Source: Candidatus Symbiopectobacterium sp. NZEC151
Lineage (GTDB): Bacteria > Pseudomonadota > Gammaproteobacteria > Enterobacterales > Enterobacteriaceae
Length of the DNA stretch: 64,000 nt
Reading direction: 5' to 3'
Assembly: GCF_025962655.1 (NCBI RefSeq)
Contig: NZ_JAGFPE010000004.1
Span: 1-64,000, forward strand
How positions within the stretch are numbered: position 1 is the stretch's first letter; each line of letters begins with the position of its first letter. Below are positions 57,870 through 64,000 of this stretch, piece by piece. The notes under the pieces were generated by a model, which saw nothing but the letters and a program-made list of their open reading frames with translations, did not search any database and was not told the origin of the DNA. A program made the position numbers and the translations under genes.

Positions 57870-58839
57870 AGCCACTCTAGAAAATACCACCCCTGCCACT
57901 CCTGGCGAGCGTCTGCGTCAGGCGCGTGAGCATATGGGATTGACACAGCAAACTGTCGCTGAACGTTTATGCCTCAAAGTGACCACCGTGCGAGAGATCG
58001 AAGAGGGCAGCACCTCTCCCGATTTAGCACCTACCTTTTTGCGCGGTTATATCCGCTCTTACGCCAAGCTGGTGCATTTGCCGGAAAGCGAACTGCTGCC
58101 AGCATTGGATAAACACGTGGTGCCGAGAATCGCCAACGTGGCTTCAATGCAAGGCTTTGCCTTGGGAAAAAGCCGCAAAAAACGCGACGGCTGGTTGATG
58201 ACCTTTACCTGGCTGGTCGTGCTTATCGTGCTCGGGTTAACCGGCGCGTGGTGGTGGCAGAATTATCAGGTGCAGCAGCAAGAGATCAGCTCTATGGTCG
58301 ATCACGCTGCGGCTAATTCACCGGATGAGGCTGAGGGGCAAACGGCCGTTCCGCTTGCCACTACCGGTTCACAAACCATCGATCTGACGCAGATGGCGCC
58401 AGCTGCGCCGGAAGGGGCAAACACCGCCGCGAATTCGGCGTCGGTGAATACGCCTGCTGCAAATACAGCAACGACCACGGGTGTACCAGCGCAGGCCGGT
58501 AATGGGCATCAGTCTGTTGCTCCGGTTACCACGCCCTCGTCTACGGCTACCGAGCCCGTTGCTGCACCGAACGCAACGCCTGCCAGTGACAATGGCAACA
58601 CCATTGCCATGACCTTTAGCGGCGACTGCTGGCTGGAAGTGATAGATGCGGCTGGCAAAAAACTCTACAGCGGCGTACAGCGCAGCGGCAGTGTGTTAAA
58701 CCTGAGCGGTCAGGCGCCTTATCGCTTGAAGATCGGCGCACCGGCGGCAGTACATATCCAGTATCAAGGTAAACCGGTGGATTTGACCCGGTTTGTAAGA
58801 AGCAACCAGATTGCTCGTCTGACGCTGGCGGCGGAGTAA
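57859..58839 (+). CDS. rodZ: Cytoskeletal protein RodZ
   Basis: Links MreB to the cell-elongation machinery. The 326 residues have a cytoplasmic HTH domain (about 18-80, LRQAREHMGLTQQTVAERL), one membrane segment (about 112-132, FTWLVVLIVLGLTGAWWW), a long Ala/Thr/Pro-rich periplasmic linker (150-250) and a C-terminal beta domain (MTFSGDCWLEVIDAAGKKLYSG). The start overlaps the upstream lipoprotein gene. Confidence 0.95.
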   Translation: MNTEATLENTTPATPGERLRQAREHMGLTQQTVAERLCLKVTTVREIEEGSTSPDLAPTFLRGYIRSYAKLVHLPESELLPALDKHVVPRIANVASMQGFALGKSRKKRDGWLMTFTWLVVLIVLGLTGAWWWQNYQVQQQEISSMVDHAAANSPDEAEGQTAVPLATTGSQTIDLTQMAPAAPEGANTAANSASVNTPAANTATTTGVPAQAGNGHQSVAPVTTPSSTATEPVAAPNATPASDNGNTIAMTFSGDCWLEVIDAAGKKLYSGVQRSGSVLNLSGQAPYRLKIGAPAAVHIQYQGKPVDLTRFVRSNQIARLTLAAE

Positions 58840-58879
58840 TTTCCGGTGCCGGTGATGCTGTAAATGTGGAGAAGAAGTA

Positions 58880-60001
58880 ATGCATAACCCAGCACCCATC
58901 GTCCGTCGCAAATCAACGCGCATTTACGTCGGCAAGGTGCCTGTTGGTGACGGCGCACCGATTGCTGTGCAGTCGATGACTAACACCCGAACCACCGATG
59001 TGGACGCCACGGTAAAACAGATCAAGTCCCTTGAACGCGTTGGCGTGGATATTGTTCGCGTCTCCGTGCCCACCATGGACGCGGCGGAAGCGTTTAAACT
59101 GATCAAACAGCAGGTTAACGTTCCGCTGGTGGCCGATATCCATTTTGACTACCGTATTGCGCTGAAAGTGGCGGAGTACGGCGTGGACTGTCTGCGTATC
59201 AACCCCGGCAATATCGGCAACGAAGAGCGTATTCGCGCTGTGGTCGATTGTGCGCGCGATAAAAACATTCCGATTCGCATCGGGGTAAACGGCGGTTCTC
59301 TGGAGAAAGACATTCAGGAGAAATACGGTGAGCCTACACCGGAAGCGCTGTTGGAATCCGCGATGCGTCATGTGGACATCCTCGATCGCCTTAACTTCGA
59401 TCAGTTCAAGGTGAGTGTGAAAGCGTCGGATGTGTTTCTGGCAGTGCAATCTTACCGCTTGCTGGCGGCGCGTATCGATCAGCCGCTGCATCTGGGGATT
59501 ACGGAAGCAGGCGGCGCACGCAGCGGCGCGGTCAAATCGGCCATCGGTCTGGGGCTGTTGCTGTCGGAAGGCATTGGCGACACCCTGCGCATTTCACTGG
59601 CGGCCGATCCGATTGAAGAAGTCAAAGTCGGTTTTGATATCCTCAAATCGCTGCGTATTCGCGCGCGTGGTATCAATTTCATCGCCTGTCCGACCTGCTC
59701 TCGTCAGGAATTCGATGTTATCGGCACGGTCAACGCGCTGGAACAGCGTCTGGAAGATATCATCACGCCGATGGACGTTTCCATTATCGGTTGCGTGGTC
59801 AACGGGCCGGGCGAAGCGCTGGTCTCAACGCTGGGCGTGACCGGGGGTAGCAAGAAAAGCGGCTTTTATGAAGATGGCGTGCGCCAGAGAGAGCGCTTTG
59901 ACAACGACGACATGATTGACCAACTGGAAGCGAAAATTCGCGCCAAAGCGGCGATGTTGGATGAAAATAAACGCATCACGGTCAACGTGGTGGACAAGTA
60001 A
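58880..60001 (+). CDS. ispG: 4-hydroxy-3-methylbut-2-enyl diphosphate synthase IspG
   Basis: [4Fe-4S] enzyme of the MEP pathway for isoprenoids. It is 373 residues, with cluster cysteines in [13 protein letters not shown] and [12 protein letters not shown]. Starts 40 bp after rodZ and depends on Fe-S clusters made by the isc genes in this same window. Confidence 0.97.
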   Translation: MHNPAPIVRRKSTRIYVGKVPVGDGAPIAVQSMTNTRTTDVDATVKQIKSLERVGVDIVRVSVPTMDAAEAFKLIKQQVNVPLVADIHFDYRIALKVAEYGVDCLRINPGNIGNEERIRAVVDCARDKNIPIRIGVNGGSLEKDIQEKYGEPTPEALLESAMRHVDILDRLNFDQFKVSVKASDVFLAVQSYRLLAARIDQPLHLGITEAGGARSGAVKSAIGLGLLLSEGIGDTLRISLAADPIEEVKVGFDILKSLRIRARGINFIACPTCSRQEFDVIGTVNALEQRLEDIITPMDVSIIGCVVNGPGEALVSTLGVTGGSKKSGFYEDGVRQRERFDNDDMIDQLEAKIRAKAAMLDENKRITVNVVDK

Positions 60002-60050
60002 TCTGCTCTCGCATCGTCAGTGGCCGTCAAACCCGGCGCTGGCTTTAACA

Positions 60051-60080
60051 TTGAACAGAGCACCTTGAACCCCCTATAAT
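60051..60080 (+). promoter_or_regulatory. hisS promoter
   Basis: TTGAAC (60051-60056), an 18-base spacer and a perfect TATAAT (60075-60080), 39 bp before the hisS start. Confidence 0.75.
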
Positions 60081-60119
60081 CGGGTTCCATGGAACATTTA
60101 CAACGCATAGAGAACTGAC

Positions 60120-61394
60120 GTGGCAAAAAATATCCAAGCCATACGCGGCATGAATGATTATCTGCCTGCCGAAACGGCCCTATGGCAGCGTATTGAAGAT
60201 AGCCTGAAAAAAGTACTCCGCAGTTACGGTTACAGTGAAATTCGGCTGCCCATCGTTGAACAGACGCCGTTGTTTAAACGGGCGATTGGCGAAGTGACCG
60301 ACGTGGTCGAAAAAGAGATGTACACCTTTGACGACCGTAACGGCGATAGCCTCTCACTGCGCCCGGAAGGGACCGCAGGCTGCGTGCGTGCCGGTATTGA
60401 GCACGGCATCCTCTATAATCAGGAACAGCGGTTATGGTACATGGGGCCGATGTTTCGTCACGAGCGTCCACAAAAAGGGCGCTACCGTCAATTCCATCAG
60501 TTAGGTTGCGAAGTGTTTGGTCTGCAAGGGCCGGATATTGATGCCGAGCTGATTCTGCTCAGCGCGCGCTGGTGGCGTGAGCTCGGCATTGCCGAACACG
60601 TTGCATTGGAACTGAACTCCATCGGTTCGCTGGAGGCGCGGGCGCGCTACCGTGATGCGTTGATCGCGTTTCTGGAGCAACACAAAGATCAGTTGGATGA
60701 AGATTGCTTGCGTCGCATGTACACCAACCCGCTGCGCGTACTGGATTCCAAAAATGCACAGGTGCAGGCGCTTCTCAATGATGCGCCGGTGCTGACGGAT
60801 TATCTGGATGATGAATCTCGCCAACACTTTGAACAATTGGGTGAACTTTTAACGCAAGCGGGTATCCCATTTACGGTGAATCCGCGTTTGGTGCGCGGCC
60901 TGGATTATTACAATCGCACCGTGTTCGAGTGGGTTACCACCAGTCTGGGTTCGCAGGGCACCGTGTGTGCGGGCGGCCGCTATGACGGCATGGTGGAGCA
61001 ACTCGGCGGACATGCCACGCCTGCTGTCGGTTTTGCCATGGGGCTTGAGCGTTTAGTGCTGTTGGTGCAGTCGGTTAATCCGGATTTCGCCGCACTGCCC
61101 GGCGTGGATGCGTATCTGATTTCCTCTGGCGTCGGCACGCAGTCAGCGGCCATGCAACTGGCTGAAACGCTGCGTGATGCGCTGCCTGAGCTGAAATTGA
61201 TGACCAACTACGGCGGCGGTAATTTCAAGAAACAGTTTGCTCGCGCGGATAAATGGGGTGCTCGTATCGCGCTGGTGCTGGGCGAGAACGAAGTGGCTTC
61301 CGGTCAGGTGGTGGTGAAAAATCTGAGCAGCGGCGAGCAGGATACATTGGCGCAGGCGGACGTTGCCGCGCGTCTGGCAACGTTACTGGATTGA
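60120..61394 (+). CDS. hisS: Histidyl-tRNA synthetase
   Basis: Class II synthetase that charges tRNA-His, 424 residues. The start is GTG at 60120 ([16 protein letters not shown]), as in E. coli. Motif 2 is [22 protein letters not shown], the histidine-binding motifs are [14 protein letters not shown] and the C-terminal anticodon domain ends the protein. Followed 13 bp later by yfgM. Confidence 0.97.
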   Translation: MAKNIQAIRGMNDYLPAETALWQRIEDSLKKVLRSYGYSEIRLPIVEQTPLFKRAIGEVTDVVEKEMYTFDDRNGDSLSLRPEGTAGCVRAGIEHGILYNQEQRLWYMGPMFRHERPQKGRYRQFHQLGCEVFGLQGPDIDAELILLSARWWRELGIAEHVALELNSIGSLEARARYRDALIAFLEQHKDQLDEDCLRRMYTNPLRVLDSKNAQVQALLNDAPVLTDYLDDESRQHFEQLGELLTQAGIPFTVNPRLVRGLDYYNRTVFEWVTTSLGSQGTVCAGGRYDGMVEQLGGHATPAVGFAMGLERLVLLVQSVNPDFAALPGVDAYLISSGVGTQSAAMQLAETLRDALPELKLMTNYGGGNFKKQFARADKWGARIALVLGENEVASGQVVVKNLSSGEQDTLAQADVAARLATLLD

Positions 61395-61407
61395 GGAGAG
61401 AGACACC

Positions 61408-62028
61408 GTGGAAGTCTATACCACTGAGAATGAGCAAGTTGATGCGTTGCGCCGCTTTTTAATTGAAAACGGTAAAGCGCTGGTGGTGGGGATTGTGCTG
61501 GGTATCGGTGCCCTGGTCGGGTGGCGTTACTGGCAGAATCATCAGTCTGAAGGTGCCATGTCTTCTTCGTTGGCTTACCAGCAGGCCAGTGAGGCGTTGG
61601 CGAAAGGTGATGCACCGGGCGTTTCGGCGGCGGAAAAATTCGCGGTTGAGAATAAAAATAGCTACGGCGTGTTGTCTTCCTTGCAACTGGCACGCTATCA
61701 CGCCGACAAAGGGGAGTTCGCTCAGGCGGAAACCCAATTGCGCACGGCGTTGACGCAAACCAAAGATGTCGATCTGCAAGCATTGACCGCGCTGCGTTTG
61801 GCGCGCGTTCAGGTGCAGCAGGGTAAGGCCGATGACGCATTGAAAACGCTGGATACCATCACACTGGCGGGATGGGCTGCCATGGTGGCAGACGTGCGCG
61901 GCGATGCGTTGGTGAGCAAAGGCGATAACGCGGCTGCGCGTGCGGCTTACGATAAAGGGGTGGCGGCGAATCCGCCACAGGCATTGCAGGCGTTGCTGCG
62001 TATGAAATTAAATAATCTGCCGGGCTAA
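61408..62028 (+). CDS. yfgM: YfgM, ancillary SecYEG translocon subunit
   Basis: Membrane-anchored TPR-like protein of 206 residues that in E. coli joins PpiD at the Sec translocon and affects the Rcs response. The GTG at 61408 is used, with GAGGAGAG just upstream and the expected VEVYTTENEQVDALRRFL start; the frame runs 45 bases further up inside hisS. One membrane segment (about 23-42) precedes the periplasmic helical part. Confidence 0.94.
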   Translation: MEVYTTENEQVDALRRFLIENGKALVVGIVLGIGALVGWRYWQNHQSEGAMSSSLAYQQASEALAKGDAPGVSAAEKFAVENKNSYGVLSSLQLARYHADKGEFAQAETQLRTALTQTKDVDLQALTALRLARVQVQQGKADDALKTLDTITLAGWAAMVADVRGDALVSKGDNAAARAAYDKGVAANPPQALQALLRMKLNNLPG

Positions 62029-62038
62029 GAGGAACGTC

Positions 62039-63220
62039 ATGCAATTGCGTAAAACACTTGTGGTTGGGATGCTTTCTCTGGCTTTTTTGAGCGGATGTTC
62101 GCTGTTCAGCGGCGAAGAAGACGTGGTGACCATGTCGCCGCTGCCCAAGGTTGAGAATCAGTTTACGCCAACCAAAGTTTGGAGCAGTTCTGTGGGGAGC
62201 GGCCTGGAAGGGCACTACTCCAATTTGCGTCCAGCCTGGCAGGGCGATCGCGTTTTTGCCGCCGATCGCAAAGGTCTGGTGAAGGCGATGGATTTGGCAA
62301 ACGGCAAAGAGCTGTGGCGCGCCGATCTGTCGACCAAACGTGGGCTGCTCTCGTCGCGTGAATCCGCGCTGCTTTCCGGCGGCGTGACGGTCTCTGGCGA
62401 TCGTGTGTATGTCGGCAGCGAGCGTGCAGAGGTGTTTGCACTTAATGCGGCAGACGGTACCCTCGCATGGCAAGCCACGGCAGCGGGTGAAGTGTTATCA
62501 CGCCCGGTGGTGAGTGATGGCGTAGTGCTGGTGCACACCAGCAACGGTATGCTGCAAGCGCTGAATGAAAGCGACGGTGCCATCAAGTGGACCGTAAACC
62601 TGGATATCCCGACGCTTTCTCTGCGCGGTGAATCCGCGCCTGTAACGGCGTTTGGTGCTGCCATTGTCGGCGGTGACAACGGTCGTGTGAACGCCGTGCT
62701 GATCAACCAAGGGCAACTGATTTGGCAGCAGCGTATTTCTCAACCGAGCGGCGCGACCGAAATCGATCGCCTGAACGATGTGGATACGACGCCGGTTGTG
62801 GCCGGTGAACTGGTGTATGCACTCGGCTATAACGGCAACATGACGGCGCTCGATCTGCGCTCCGGCCAGATCGTGTGGAAACGCGAGCTGGGCAGCGTGC
62901 AGGATTTTGTCATTGATGGCGATCGCATCTACGTCGTGGATCAAAACGATCGCGTGGTAGCACTCAGCACCAACGGCGGCGTGAATCTGTGGCGACAAAG
63001 CGATCTGCTGCACCGTAACCTGACCGGTCCTGCGTTGTATAATGGCTATCTGGTAGTGGGTGACTCCGAAGGTTATCTGCACTGGATCAATACTGCGGAT
63101 GGCCGTTTCGTGGCGCAGCATAAAGTGGACAGCGCCGGTTTTCTGAGCGACCCGGTGGTGGCCAGCGATAAGCTGTTGATTCAGGCCAAGAACGGCGACG
63201 TATACGCGTTTACCCGCTAG
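62039..63220 (+). CDS. bamB: Outer membrane assembly lipoprotein BamB
   Basis: Part of the BAM complex that inserts beta-barrel proteins, such as the autotransporter in this window. The 393 residues have a signal peptide with lipobox LSGC (Cys20) and an eight-bladed PQQ-like beta-propeller with repeated W-x-G blades (LANGKELWRADL, ADGTLAWQATA, RSGQIVWKREL). Starts 10 bp after yfgM. Confidence 0.97.
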   Translation: MQLRKTLVVGMLSLAFLSGCSLFSGEEDVVTMSPLPKVENQFTPTKVWSSSVGSGLEGHYSNLRPAWQGDRVFAADRKGLVKAMDLANGKELWRADLSTKRGLLSSRESALLSGGVTVSGDRVYVGSERAEVFALNAADGTLAWQATAAGEVLSRPVVSDGVVLVHTSNGMLQALNESDGAIKWTVNLDIPTLSLRGESAPVTAFGAAIVGGDNGRVNAVLINQGQLIWQQRISQPSGATEIDRLNDVDTTPVVAGELVYALGYNGNMTALDLRSGQIVWKRELGSVQDFVIDGDRIYVVDQNDRVVALSTNGGVNLWRQSDLLHRNLTGPALYNGYLVVGDSEGYLHWINTADGRFVAQHKVDSAGFLSDPVVASDKLLIQAKNGDVYAFTR

Positions 63221-63266
63221 AAAACAGAATGTATCTGGGCTGCACCGCGCAGGCGGTGTGAGCCTT

Positions 63267-63304
63267 GAAACGGCTCCTGAACGCATCAGGGGCCGTTTCG
63301 TCTT
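63267..63304 (+). terminator. bamB terminator
   Basis: GAAACGGCTCCTGA pairs with TCAGGGGCCGTTTC (one G-T pair) around a five-base loop, followed by GTCTTTT, 46 bp after the bamB stop. Confidence 0.8.
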
Positions 63305-63364
63305 TTAAATGTCAGCGAGTCGATTTGCTGTAACATATTGAAATATAATTAATGAGGTTGTGAA

Positions 63365-64000
63365 ATGATACCTGTCGTCGCGCTCGTTGGGCGCCCGAAT
63401 GTGGGAAAATCTACCCTGTTTAACCGCCTGACGCGTACCCGTGACGCCCTGGTGGCGGATTTTCCTGGGCTGACGCGTGACCGTAAATACGGCCGTGCTG
63501 AAGTGGAAGGGCAGGAGTTCATTATCATTGATACCGGCGGTATCGACGGTTCGGAAGAAGGCGTGGAAACCCGGATGGCGGGGCAGTCGCTGCTCGCCAT
63601 CGAAGAAGCGGATATCGTGCTGTTTATGGTGGATGCGCGCGCCGGGCTGATGCCTGCCGATCTGGGCATCGCACAGCATTTGCGCAGCCGCGAGAAATCC
63701 ACTTTCCTGGTCGCCAACAAGATTGATGGTGTGGATGCGGATATCGCGATGGCGGATTTCTATTCGCTGGGGCTGGGTGAAGTCTATCCCATGGCGGCTT
63801 CCCACGGGCGCGGCGTCACCTCGTTGCTGGAAAACGTGTTGTTGCCTTACGCCAAGCAGGAAGATGAACCGGTTGAACTGACCGAAGAAGAGGCTAACGC
63901 CGCCTATTGGGCGGAGCAGCTCGGCGAAAATACCGATGAGCCAGAGGATGCCGAAGATAACTTCGATCCGGAAAGTATGCCCATCAAACTGGCTATTGTC
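63365..64000 (+). CDS. der: GTPase Der (EngA), N-terminal part (3' end outside window)
   Basis: Essential GTPase with two G domains, needed for 50S ribosome assembly. The visible 212 residues include the whole first G domain: [12 protein letters not shown] (G1), DFPGLTRD (G2), DTGGID (G3) and NKID (G4), then the acidic linker ([26 protein letters not shown]) before the second G domain, which begins at the window edge. The TATAAT at 63344-63349 is a possible promoter. Confidence 0.97.
   Translation, partial: MIPVVALVGRPNVGKSTLFNRLTRTRDALVADFPGLTRDRKYGRAEVEGQEFIIIDTGGIDGSEEGVETRMAGQSLLAIEEADIVLFMVDARAGLMPADLGIAQHLRSREKSTFLVANKIDGVDADIAMADFYSLGLGEVYPMAASHGRGVTSLLENVLLPYAKQEDEPVELTEEEANAAYWAEQLGENTDEPEDAEDNFDPESMPIKLAIV

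Overview
The window is chromosomal DNA of a plant-associated enterobacterium, most likely a soft-rot member of Pectobacteriaceae close to Dickeya or Musicola. Two things point there. The housekeeping genes follow the familiar enterobacterial order pgpC-tadA-mltF-purL-glmY-glrKGR-glnB-hmp-glyA-hcaT-suhB-trmJ-isc-pepB-sseB-sseA-ndk-rlmN-rodZ-ispG-hisS-yfgM-bamB-der. Inside that order, between glnB and hmp, sits the pectin-degradation pair paeY-pemA. I cannot name a species from the sequence alone. No tRNA, rRNA, CRISPR array, insertion sequence or phage gene was seen.

Layout. 0-7.6 kb: the 3' end of a giant RTX adhesin gene (near-identical 294-bp Ig-like repeats, a von Willebrand A domain, RTX repeats), a small conserved gene, and convergent lapG-lapD, which together form a c-di-GMP-controlled adhesin retention and release system. 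7.9-20.4 kb: murQ, pgpC, tadA, mltF, purL, then a 660-bp control region carrying the GlmY small RNA with an overlapping sigma70/sigma54 promoter, three GlrR-type operators and an IHF site, then glrK-glrG-glrR and glnB. 20.4-23.3 kb: pemA and paeY, without the pectate lyase genes that accompany them in Dickeya. 23.6-26.4 kb: hmp (NsrR operator) and glyA (PurR box).

26.6-32.5 kb is accessory: a classical autotransporter followed by a TPR-glycosyltransferase-like protein and an overlapping lipoprotein alpha/beta hydrolase. hcaT follows. 33.9-40.1 kb is a metal-handling island: a DUF1007 protein with a NicO-type transporter, then two paralogous iron-type binding proteins facing each other across an ABC permease and ATPase, each binding protein behind its own Fur box. 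40.2-49.9 kb is core: suhB, trmJ, the complete iscRSUA-hscBA-fdx-iscX cluster with IscR boxes, pepB and sseB. 50.0-54.7 kb: an alpha-glucoside PTS (EIICB), a GH4 phospho-glucosidase, sseA and an RpiR-type regulator. 55.1-64.0 kb: ndk, rlmN, a pilW-like lipoprotein gene, rodZ, ispG, hisS, yfgM, bamB and the 5' part of der.

The parts that core metabolism does not explain are the autotransporter operon, the paired Fur-controlled binding proteins, the repeat-rich LapA-type adhesin with its small companion gene, and the pel-less pectinase locus. These are the best places to look for something new.
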